Shown here in pieces: positions 8,198 through 16,926 of a stretch of 64,000 nt of DNA. Numbering within the stretch: the first letter of the stretch is position 1; every line of letters begins with the position of its first letter. A program made the translations under genes and the position numbers. The notes below the pieces were generated by a model, which worked only from the letters and a program-made list of their open reading frames with translations, was not told the origin of the DNA and ran no database searches. The stretch comes from Pediococcus claussenii ATCC BAA-344 (GTDB taxonomy: Bacteria; Bacillota; Bacilli; Lactobacillales; Lactobacillaceae). Location: positions 124,001 to 188,000 of the forward strand of contig NC_016605.1 in NCBI RefSeq assembly GCF_000237995.1. Direction: 5' to 3'.

Positions 8198-10259
8198 ATT
8201 AATAATTGGAATTATTACATTCTTAGGAATTTTATTGTTTTTAAATATTCCAATGGCAAAGGCTGATTCAACCTATACACAACCCTTACAGAATCAGACA
8301 ACGACTTTGTCTGGAAATGCTGTTCAGTCGAACATGTATTTTATTAAAACCGATTATTGGGATGTTAAAAAGGTTTCACTTAATTTAGATTTTCAAATAT
8401 CCCAGTTAAGCAATGATAAACAATCGAATATAACTATTTCGATTAATGGACAAAAATTTTATTCGTTTAAACCTAAAAATGAATCTGGTATGCAAACTAA
8501 AAAAATTGATATTCCAACCAAATTGGTAGAATCGACCAATAATTTGCAAATCACGGGTCAAATCGTCACTTCGGATGGAAATAAGCAGTCTGCTACACCA
8601 ACACCGGCGGATTGGTTAACGATTTATAACGGCGCCAACGTTAACTTTGAGTATTCGCTTGAGAACTCTAATAATAGTATTAAATCCTTTTATGATCATT
8701 TTACGGGACCAGATACAATTGTGAATCATGATACGGTAATCGCTACCCCTAAAACACCTACCAATTCAGAGTTGTCAGCAAGCACCTACGTTTTATCAGG
8801 CCAATCACGAATTATTACTAATGAAAATGAAGAAATTCCGGTAACTCAACTAGATAGTGATGATTATAATCATGCTACATATCGTTTAATTGTTGCTAAA
8901 TATCAAGATTTGCCATCTGATATTAAAAAAGAGGTTTCCGAAAAACAAGTCGATAATCAAGCCGTGATTCAGAGAATAGGACACAAACATTATGATGAAC
9001 TAATAGTAACTGCTAAAACAGATGAACTATTAAAAAAAGCGGCACAGTTTGCGGCTAATCAAGAATTAATGCAAGAAACGGATTCTGATACTAAAGAGAT
9101 AACGACCGAAACGGATACTGATACATCCGTATTACAGTATCAAGGCCATAAGCAGTTATCTCAGACAGATACTAAGTTGGTGGGCGAACACCATCAAGAG
9201 CAGGCATATTTTATTAATTTACCCGTTGGACGTACTAACGCTGATGGTTCAACGATTAATTTACACTTTAAATATGCAAAGAACTTAAACTTTAAGAAAT
9301 CGTTGGTGACGGTATATGTCAATGATCAACCGATTGGGAGCCAAAAGTTATCAGCAGCTAATGCTGATAACGATAGCATGACGGTCAGTTTGCCAAAGGG
9401 GCAGAGTTTGAGTAATAACTTTACTATACGCGTGGCATTTGATTTGGAAATGGATGGTGCGGATGTCAATAATAGTCAAACCCCATGGGCAGTTATTGAT
9501 TCTGACTCTGAAGCAAATATCAAGTCACGTCAACTAGAAGACATATTATTTAAAAATTATCCAAGTACGTTCGTTCAAAATGGGACTTTTAATAATATTG
9601 CCGTTATTCGGCCTAAATCAATGACTGAAGATGATTTTGCCACAATGACCAATATTTTTAATTTGATTGGAAATTACGCACAAAGTAATGTTGGAAAGAT
9701 TAAGTTTTATAGTAAGAAACCGGCTGCTGATGTTTTGAAGAACAGTAGTGTGATTGTTTTTGGAACCCCATCAGAAAATAACATGGTAAAAGATTTAAAC
9801 TCAAAATTGTATTTTAAATTTGACTCTAAATTCGATCATTTTGTTTCAAATGAGAAACTTAGTATTGAATCACAGTACGGACATAACGTTGGGACAGCGC
9901 AGTTATTACGATCACCGTATAATGAGCAACGTGGCTTGTTAGTAGTGACAGCCGCGCAACCTGCAGATGCATATCTTGCATCAACACAAATTAATTTTCA
10001 AAAAAATATTCAACAATATCAAAATGTTGATGCCATTTTAGTGGATCAAGATAATAATCACTACAGTTATCGGTTCAAGAAAAATGCCGGACCAGACCAA
10101 GAAAGTACAGTTAAACAATCCATTAGTAAAAACTCTAAATTATTGATTTTTGTTGGATTAGCCCTATTTATCCTGATAGTCTTGGGCACGGTGGTCTTTA
10201 TGTTGCTGAAGAAGAATAATCTCCTCAAGTATGGGAGGGTAAAAAATGAGTCAAGATAG
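8142..10259 (+). CDS. BcsB-like membrane-anchored EPS secretion protein (PssD-like)
   Basis: A 705-aa protein with an N-terminal signal (LIIGIITFLGILLFLNIPMAKA), a long extracytoplasmic beta-rich region and a C-terminal helix (LLIFVGLALFILIVLGTVVF) with a short basic tail. The length and plan, with paired carbohydrate-binding-like modules of the type NITISINGQKFYSF and LVTVYVNDQPIG, match BcsB-type partners of cellulose-like synthases. It would guide nascent polymer from the synthase. The GTG at 8142 lies behind GGTGGGG and inside the synthase reading frame, overlapping it by 56 bp, so the two are probably coupled and made in stoichiometric amounts. Confidence 0.78.
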   Translation: MNKSFINKQNGIKQNAINKLIIGIITFLGILLFLNIPMAKADSTYTQPLQNQTTTLSGNAVQSNMYFIKTDYWDVKKVSLNLDFQISQLSNDKQSNITISINGQKFYSFKPKNESGMQTKKIDIPTKLVESTNNLQITGQIVTSDGNKQSATPTPADWLTIYNGANVNFEYSLENSNNSIKSFYDHFTGPDTIVNHDTVIATPKTPTNSELSASTYVLSGQSRIITNENEEIPVTQLDSDDYNHATYRLIVAKYQDLPSDIKKEVSEKQVDNQAVIQRIGHKHYDELIVTAKTDELLKKAAQFAANQELMQETDSDTKEITTETDTDTSVLQYQGHKQLSQTDTKLVGEHHQEQAYFINLPVGRTNADGSTINLHFKYAKNLNFKKSLVTVYVNDQPIGSQKLSAANADNDSMTVSLPKGQSLSNNFTIRVAFDLEMDGADVNNSQTPWAVIDSDSEANIKSRQLEDILFKNYPSTFVQNGTFNNIAVIRPKSMTEDDFATMTNIFNLIGNYAQSNVGKIKFYSKKPAADVLKNSSVIVFGTPSENNMVKDLNSKLYFKFDSKFDHFVSNEKLSIESQYGHNVGTAQLLRSPYNEQRGLLVVTAAQPADAYLASTQINFQKNIQQYQNVDAILVDQDNNHYSYRFKKNAGPDQESTVKQSISKNSKLLIFVGLALFILIVLGTVVFMLLKKNNLLKYGRVKNESR

Positions 10260-11106
10260 TCGAAATAATTTATATTCAGATATTTATCTTTTAATATTTA
10301 TAGCATTGATGTGTTTTACGGGAATTCTGATGAGTGTGACAGGTCATTTGTACATTAATATTATCTACATGGGATTAACCATATTATCGATATTGATCAC
10401 ATATTTCTATGGAATTTTTGCAGGATTGATTGAAAATCTATTTTTTGTTTTTGTACAAATAATCGTAATGATCTACCTAAATGGTGCCATGTCACACCGA
10501 GTTCCTTTGGAATTATCTTTTTGGTTAGTTATGCCAACTCTTTTATCCGTTGTGATTTATTTTATGACAACTAAACAGCGTGAATTACAAACAACTAATA
10601 ATGAACTACGGAACGCATTGATTGAGCAAGGTGCGTTTGACACTGAAACAAAATTACGAACAATGGTTGCTTACGTTGAGGATGCACAAGTTTTTATTGA
10701 AACAAATCGGCGTTTTAATCTACCGGTGACAACTATTATTATTCGAATCCGATATTACAATGAATTAAAGCGCATGATGAGTCAGTCTCAAATGAAAGAG
10801 TTACTGAAGGTGACTTCTGATATTATCACCAATACAACCCGAGATAACGATATTACTTATTACTTAGATGATGCATTACCAACATGGGGAAGTTTATTAT
10901 ACGCGGATGACGTAGGAGCAAAAATCGCTGCTGAACGGATTAAAAAAAGTTTTGCGATGGGTATTAACACAGTTCCGACCTTGAAATCTTTAAAAATATC
11001 ACTTGTTGTTGGGGTCTCATCATGGGATGCGGAAACAATGAAAACACCGTATGATTTAATCGATGGTGCGGTTAAAGAGACGGAATATGATGTACCAGAA
11101 TCATAG
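10246..11106 (+). CDS. Membrane protein with degenerate GGDEF domain and intact I-site (PssE-like c-di-GMP receptor)
   Basis: A 286-aa protein: four to five N-terminal helices (residues about 12-107), a short coiled linker (KQRELQTTNNELRNALIEQG), then a GGDEF-fold domain (FDTETKLRTMVAYVEDAQVF...). Where active cyclases have RxxD followed by GGDEF, this protein keeps R199-D-N-D202 (the c-di-GMP inhibitory I-site) but reads LDDALPTWG instead of GGDEF. That is the expected design of a c-di-GMP receptor without cyclase activity, as described for PssE of Listeria. It overlaps the BcsB-like gene by 14 bp. I infer that it switches the synthase on when c-di-GMP binds. No cyclase lies in this window. 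Confidence 0.82.
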   Translation: MSQDSRNNLYSDIYLLIFIALMCFTGILMSVTGHLYINIIYMGLTILSILITYFYGIFAGLIENLFFVFVQIIVMIYLNGAMSHRVPLELSFWLVMPTLLSVVIYFMTTKQRELQTTNNELRNALIEQGAFDTETKLRTMVAYVEDAQVFIETNRRFNLPVTTIIIRIRYYNELKRMMSQSQMKELLKVTSDIITNTTRDNDITYYLDDALPTWGSLLYADDVGAKIAAERIKKSFAMGINTVPTLKSLKISLVVGVSSWDAETMKTPYDLIDGAVKETEYDVPES

Positions 11107-11115
11107 GAGGTCTTT

Positions 11116-12267
11116 ATGAAGAAAAACAAAATAACCACATATATAGTGCTAGTACTGTTATCGGTTGGAATAGCAGGATGCAAGAAGTCGGCGGTGCTCC
11201 CTAAACAGCCGGTACCGACGATTGAATCGGGTGCTAAAGTGCTGCAAAATTCAACGATCAACGTTGGCAGTCAGTTTAAAACCCAACGCCAAAATTTGGT
11301 GAAATTTATTCAAAATAATTTGTTAAAAAAACAAGGTATTTATACGAATTATCGACGAACCAAATATCAAGCAAGCCATGCAACTGGTCATGAGATGTTA
11401 AGTGAGTCTTCCGGCATGTGGCTTGAATACTTGGCACGAAGCGGTAAAAAGAAAGAATTTTCACAATTTTATCAACAGACAAAAAAAACATTTGATTTGG
11501 GAGATCAATTTAGCTATCGATATAATCCGCAGACTAAGCGGAAATACCCGGTTAATGCTACTTTGGATGATTTAAGAATTATAAAAGCACTAGTTGTTTT
11601 TGACACAATAAACCATACAGAAAAATATCAAAAAGAGGCTTCAGAAAGATTTGCTAAGCTTAGTGTAAATTGTATTAAAAATGGTCAATTAGTTGATTTT
11701 TATGATCAGAGGTCAAAACAGGGATCGACACAAGGATCATTAGCATATTTTGATTTACAAACCCTAAAATATTTTGAAGATCAAACGAAGCAGGGCAAAA
11801 AAGAATATCAAAAACAATTGCGAGTAATACAGGATGGTTATCAAGGAGATGTTTTTCCTTTGTATGCGGCTAGTTACAATTGGAAAACGGAACAATACTC
11901 CACAGCAGACCTAAACACTTCAGAGGCATTGGAAACCTTGGTGCACTTAGCACAAGTTGGAAAATTAAAGGAAGCTAGTCGACAGTGGTTGATTCAGCAA
12001 ATAGAACATAAAACATTGTATAACGCATATTCAATTAATGGGACCGTGCAAGACAATGGGCAATCTCCTGCTAATTATGCATTAGCTGCGATGGTGTTTG
12101 CGGCGAGTGATGATAACGTAAATTATAAGCGGGCCATGCAGTTAGTTTGGAATGGACAGCTTCAAAACGGAAAATATGAAGGCGGAATAGGAGAAAGTAA
12201 GTTACAAGACTTTTATTCATATAATAATCTGGTAGCCCTACAGGCGGCAACCTGTGGTAATTACTAA
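11116..12267 (+). CDS. GH8-like glycoside hydrolase lipoprotein (PssZ/BcsZ-like)
   Basis: A 383-aa lipoprotein with lipobox GIAGC (Cys22). The mature part has the GH8 (alpha/alpha)6 landmarks: GHEMLSESSGMWLEYL with Glu97 as likely general acid, and NATLDDLRIIKAL with Asp151/152 in the position of the family's aspartate. The C-terminus ends with the helix typical of the family (KLQDFYSYNNLVALQA). It would trim or release the beta-glycan made by the operon at the outer membrane face, the role of PssZ/BcsZ. AGGAGG precedes the ATG. It is the last gene before a terminator. Confidence 0.82.
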   Translation: MKKNKITTYIVLVLLSVGIAGCKKSAVLPKQPVPTIESGAKVLQNSTINVGSQFKTQRQNLVKFIQNNLLKKQGIYTNYRRTKYQASHATGHEMLSESSGMWLEYLARSGKKKEFSQFYQQTKKTFDLGDQFSYRYNPQTKRKYPVNATLDDLRIIKALVVFDTINHTEKYQKEASERFAKLSVNCIKNGQLVDFYDQRSKQGSTQGSLAYFDLQTLKYFEDQTKQGKKEYQKQLRVIQDGYQGDVFPLYAASYNWKTEQYSTADLNTSEALETLVHLAQVGKLKEASRQWLIQQIEHKTLYNAYSINGTVQDNGQSPANYALAAMVFAASDDNVNYKRAMQLVWNGQLQNGKYEGGIGESKLQDFYSYNNLVALQAATCGNY

Positions 12268-12272
12268 AAATA

Positions 12273-12343
12273 AAATGACACTGGTTTAATCTGTATTTAA
12301 GAAATCATAGTTGGTTTCTTGAACGGGTAAAATCAGTGTTTTT
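12273..12343 (+). terminator. Terminator of the EPS operon
   Basis: ACACTG pairs with CAGTGT and encloses an inner hairpin AAGAAATC/GGTTTCTT; TTTTTTG follows the outer arm. It lies directly after the GH8 stop. Confidence 0.75.
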
Positions 12344-12351
12344 TGAATAAA

Positions 12352-12597
12352 CTAAATAAAAACTTGAGAATTAAATACTTCAAATTTTTTGACAACGTTT
12401 TGATGGCGAATGTTTTCGCGCACGAGGAGAGTTACCCCCGAACCCATACTGGCATTTTGGAGGAAAGTTAGTGCTAATGTATGCAAAATACAGTTGTAGG
12501 TAATATTTTGGCGATCGGTTACTTCAAACCGCACTAGAATAGGGGATGAGTTAATAAGTTTAATCTCCGACGTGATGATGCCACTAATTCTTTTCAT
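12352..12597 (-). CDS. 81-aa SOS-controlled protein of unknown function
   Basis: A real small gene: GGAGG lies 7 nt before the ATG, and a complete promoter with an SOS box stands upstream. The product starts MKRISGIITSEIKLI and alternates hydrophobic and polar residues in a way that suggests a small beta barrel (ISGIIT, ILVRFEV, ITYNCILHTLAL, VTLLVREN, KKFEVF). That pattern resembles OB-fold, SSB-like proteins, but I see no diagnostic motif and cannot assign a family. LexA control implies a role in DNA damage, perhaps binding single-stranded DNA or inhibiting a process. It is monocistronic, between the EPS terminator and a GntR gene. Confidence 0.7.
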   Translation of the reverse strand: MKRISGIITSEIKLINSSPILVRFEVTDRQNITYNCILHTLALTFLQNASMGSGVTLLVRENIRHQNVVKKFEVFNSQVFI

Positions 12598-12623
12598 AAC
12601 AAAACCTCCAATTAAGTAAATAT

Positions 12624-12653
12624 ATTATACAAACGTATGTTCGTAAATGTCAA
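12624..12653 (-). promoter_or_regulatory. SOS promoter: LexA box inside the -35/-10 spacer
   Basis: On the minus strand TTGACA (12653-12648) and TATAAT (12629-12624) are both perfect, with an 18-nt spacer. The spacer holds CGAACATACGTTTG (12643-12630), 12 of 14 matches to the Gram-positive LexA consensus CGAACATATGTTCG. LexA bound there would block polymerase directly. Confidence 0.82.
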
Positions 12654-12692
12654 ATACAAATTGAATTAAATTTTATAAAAAGAATCCGCTGA

Positions 12693-13394
12693 TTAGTTAC
12701 TATCCTGGTTAAATGAGTGAAAGTAGAAGCTTAGATCGGGATATACATAAATTGTGTATGAAAAGTTAAAAAGTATATCATTTTTACGAAAATTTGATTG
12801 CTGTAGGGCTAAAACAGAAGCTCTTTCTGTCATATCTAAGAGACTTGCTTCCTCTTCCGAAAGGGTTTCTAAACTTAAATATTGGTTACTACTATTAACG
12901 CGAATATTGTACTCATCATCAATGAAATCAAGTAGAGAGTCATGAGCGGCTTCGACGGGAATGTAAGGAATTTCATCTTTTTCATAATATGCATATTCCA
13001 AGCAATACTCCTTACCTTCTAAATATCGTAAACGTATAATTCGATGTAATTCATCTCCAACTTGAGCACCAAACTGCTCTGCAAGGGCGTCATCCGCGAC
13101 TATTCGATCGAAGGTAATCACTTTCGAAGTTAACTTGTTACGGTGCTCTTTACTGGAAATTCCCATTGTAAGATTAACGACTCGTTTGCTAGACCTATCA
13201 ATATTATTGATGTAGTAGCCACTTCCTTGGACTCGACGTGCTAATCCTCTTTGACATACAATATCTAAAGACTTGCGAATAGTATTGCGACTCACATTAT
13301 AGCGGCTCATTAATTTTTGCTCAGTTGGAAGTTTCTCTTTAAAAAGTTGATGTTGAATTGAGCGAATCAGATCATCAGCGATCTCGTGATACAT
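12693..13394 (-). CDS. GntR/UTRA-family transcriptional regulator
   Basis: The start is taken at ATG 13394, 5 nt after AGGGGTGA; the GTG at 13403 lies inside that site. The 233-aa product has a winged helix (LPTEQKLMSRYNVSRNTIRKSLDIV) and a C-terminal UTRA effector domain (residues about 85-225). UTRA members of this type bind phosphorylated sugars. It is divergent from the PTS IIB gene, with a 134-nt intergenic region that holds a 6-bp-arm inverted repeat and a CRE-like site. Control of the beta-glucoside PTS genes is therefore likely (BglR/TreR-like), inferred from position. Confidence 0.88.
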   Translation of the reverse strand: MYHEIADDLIRSIQHQLFKEKLPTEQKLMSRYNVSRNTIRKSLDIVCQRGLARRVQGSGYYINNIDRSSKRVVNLTMGISSKEHRNKLTSKVITFDRIVADDALAEQFGAQVGDELHRIIRLRYLEGKEYCLEYAYYEKDEIPYIPVEAAHDSLLDFIDDEYNIRVNSSNQYLSLETLSEEEASLLDMTERASVLALQQSNFRKNDILFNFSYTIYVYPDLSFYFHSFNQDSN

Positions 13395-13426
13395 AAAAAT
13401 CACCCCTAAAAATAAAAAATAATGAA

Positions 13427-13449
13427 AGGTACTTGTAAAATTTGTACCT
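13427..13449. promoter_or_regulatory. Candidate GntR operator
   Basis: AGGTAC (13427-13432) and GTACCT (13444-13449) form a perfect inverted repeat with an 11-nt spacer, between the divergent GntR and PTS IIB genes. Spacing and place suit a dimeric regulator; not proven. Confidence 0.45.
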
Positions 13450-13471
13450 ACGATTTATAATTCAATTGTAA

Positions 13472-13485
13472 CGTAAGCGGTTACA
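13472..13485. promoter_or_regulatory. Candidate CRE (CcpA) site upstream of PTS IIB
   Basis: CGTAAGCGGTTACA resembles the CRE consensus TGWAARCGYTWWCW with three departures. It lies 44 nt before the IIB start, consistent with carbon catabolite control of a beta-glucoside operon. Confidence 0.5.
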
Positions 13486-13528
13486 TAGTCAACCGCAAAA
13501 CAAAATTAAATTATAGGAGTGTTCAATT

Positions 13529-13843
13529 ATGGCTGAAAAAACAATTATGTTAGTATGTGCAGCAGGTATGTCAACGAGTTTATTGGTTTCAAAGATGCAA
13601 AAGGCAGCAGAAGCAGAAGGCGTAGATGCAGATATCTTTGCAACAGCAGCCTCAGATGCTGATAATAAGTTGTCAGAAAAGAAACCAGATATTCTAATGC
13701 TTGGACCTCAAGTTCGTTATCTTGAAAGTAACTTTAAGAGCAAATTAAGTATTCCAGTTGAAGTTATTAACATGCAAGATTACGGAATGATGAACGGCGA
13801 AAAAGTTCTTGCTGAAGCTTTGACCTCAATGGGTGCAAAATAG
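13529..13843 (+). CDS. PTS lactose/cellobiose-family IIB component
   Basis: A 104-aa IIB protein of the Lac family. Cys10 in MLVCAAGMSTSLLV is the phosphorylated residue, and the remainder (KPDILMLGPQVRYLESNFK) follows the CelA/ChbB fold. It passes phosphate from IIA to the incoming sugar bound by IIC. AGGAG precedes the ATG. The operon continues with IIA and a 6-phospho-beta-glucosidase, so beta-glucosides such as cellobiose are the likely substrates. The matching IIC gene is absent here. Confidence 0.93.
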   Translation: MAEKTIMLVCAAGMSTSLLVSKMQKAAEAEGVDADIFATAASDADNKLSEKKPDILMLGPQVRYLESNFKSKLSIPVEVINMQDYGMMNGEKVLAEALTSMGAK

Positions 13844-13931
13844 TCTATTTATATAAAATTGGCAGCGCTATCAATTTTGACAACGCTAGCCATGTACATA
13901 ACTTATAAAACAAAGGATAGGTAATTGGAGA

Positions 13932-14255
13932 ATGGCTGAAGAAGAACAAAACATGGAAGCAATTATGGGATTAATTATCAATGGAGGTAATGCTAAAAGT
14001 TCAGCGTTTGAAGCAATTAACGCTGCAAAAGAAGGCGATTTTACCAAAGCTGATGAGAAATTAAAAGAATCTGATGGCTTTTTGACAGAAGCACATAATG
14101 CGCAAACTGGCATGTTGACCGATGAAGCAAATGGCGATCACGCTAAAGTTACTTTGCTTACAGTTCATTCACAAGACCACATTATGAATGCCATAACATT
14201 CCGTGATCTAGCTGGTGAAATTGTTGATCTATACAAGAGGTTAGATAATAAATAA
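13932..14255 (+). CDS. PTS lactose/cellobiose-family IIA component
   Basis: A 107-aa helical IIA of the Lac family. His79 in LLTVHSQDHIM is the expected phosphorylation site and Asp82 the metal/trimer-centre region residue. It accepts phosphate from HPr and gives it to Cys10 of IIB. An AAGGATAGG site lies 10 nt before ATG 13932, while a GGAG only 1 nt from the ATG is too close to act. It is separated by 88 nt from IIB and 119 nt from the glucosidase; the latter gap carries a near-perfect 36-nt hairpin. Confidence 0.92.
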   Translation: MAEEEQNMEAIMGLIINGGNAKSSAFEAINAAKEGDFTKADEKLKESDGFLTEAHNAQTGMLTDEANGDHAKVTLLTVHSQDHIMNAITFRDLAGEIVDLYKRLDNK

Positions 14256-14263
14256 AACGTTAA

Positions 14264-15817
<1,554 letters not shown>

Positions 15818-15860
15818 CATACTAATAATATAATTAATTCATGGGGAAGGAACGCGGTTG

Positions 15861-16607
15861 ATGTTTGATTACGAAAAAGTACAAACCTTAAATCAACTTG
15901 AACTTTGTGTGTATAAATACATTATTGCGCATATTAATGAAGTTCAGGGCATGACAATTCGTGAACTTTCAAACGAAAGTCACGTTTCATCAACTACGAT
16001 TTTACGTTTTTTGAAAAAAATGGGGTTTGATGGTTTTTCAGATTTTAAATATGCGTTGCGACATAACCATGAAGAACGTGAAACCACGGTTATTGATCAA
16101 GATCTAGAACCAATTAATTTATTTTTAGATCAGGCTATTCAGGAACCATATGTTGCAATGCTTGAGCAGGCGGCACGTAAGTTAGCTTCAGCTGATATAT
16201 GTTTGCTTTTTGGACTTGGAACTAGTGGAAGTTTAGCGCAGTATGGTGCAAGAATGCTTGCTAATTATGGAATATATACGTTAACCATCAATGATCCTTT
16301 CCAACCAAAGCCGATTGCTAAGCGTGATTATTCCGATACTTTGATAATATTTTTATCAGTATCAGGAGAAACATCCCAGGTTTTGGATCAGGCTCGTTTT
16401 TATCAAGAAAGTAATGCACAAACAATGGTTATCACGTCTGATGTTTCTTCCACATTGGCTCAACTAGCGGATACGACAATAACATATGATATTCCTGAGG
16501 TTAAAACTGATGATCTAAATTTAACATCTCAGGTTCCAGTTGTTTATATTTTGGAACGAATTGGGAAGATGACCCATGATTTATTGATAGAAAAAAATAG
16601 TGATTAA
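15861..16607 (+). CDS. RpiR-family transcriptional regulator (HTH plus SIS domain)
   Basis: A 248-aa protein starting at ATG 15861 behind AAGGAACG. Residues about 1-75 form the RpiR helix-turn-helix (TIRELSNESHVSSTTILRFL) and residues about 100-225 a SIS sugar-phosphate-binding domain (LFGLGTSGSLAQYGARML; IIFLSVSGETSQVLDQARF). Members sense phosphosugars. It lies downstream of the phosphoglucosidase in the same direction and is probably co-transcribed, giving the small cluster two regulators with different ligand domains, GntR/UTRA and RpiR. Its target is inferred to be this cluster. Confidence 0.88.
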   Translation: MFDYEKVQTLNQLELCVYKYIIAHINEVQGMTIRELSNESHVSSTTILRFLKKMGFDGFSDFKYALRHNHEERETTVIDQDLEPINLFLDQAIQEPYVAMLEQAARKLASADICLLFGLGTSGSLAQYGARMLANYGIYTLTINDPFQPKPIAKRDYSDTLIIFLSVSGETSQVLDQARFYQESNAQTMVITSDVSSTLAQLADTTITYDIPEVKTDDLNLTSQVPVVYILERIGKMTHDLLIEKNSD

Positions 16608-16618
16608 TAATTAGCTGG

Positions 16619-16660
16619 ACTAGTTTAGAAACTCCTTTGAGTTTGTAGACTAGTTTTTTT
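16619..16660 (+). terminator. Terminator after RpiR gene
   Basis: ACTAGTTTAGAAACTC pairs with GAGTTTGTAGACTAGT around CTTT, with an internal bulge, followed by seven T residues. The 266 nt from here to the adhesin start are AT-rich and hold no gene I can support. Confidence 0.85.
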
Positions 16661-16926
16661 ATTGTTTGATGATTTATATTTTATTGTTTCAAATATGAAT
16701 ATAATAAGAAAATAAAGTGAATATACTTAGATCTTATAAAACATAAATTAGACTTATTTGAAACTAACTTCCTGATCCTTTGTTATACGGTGGTTTTAGC
16801 AGTATAAGTTAACGGTGTTTACTAAAAGTAAGTATAATCATATTGTTATGGATACTATTCGTTACTATGATAGAATTAAGCTGTAATTTTGGAGGGGTAA
16901 CTTTTATAACTGAAGGAGATGAAACC

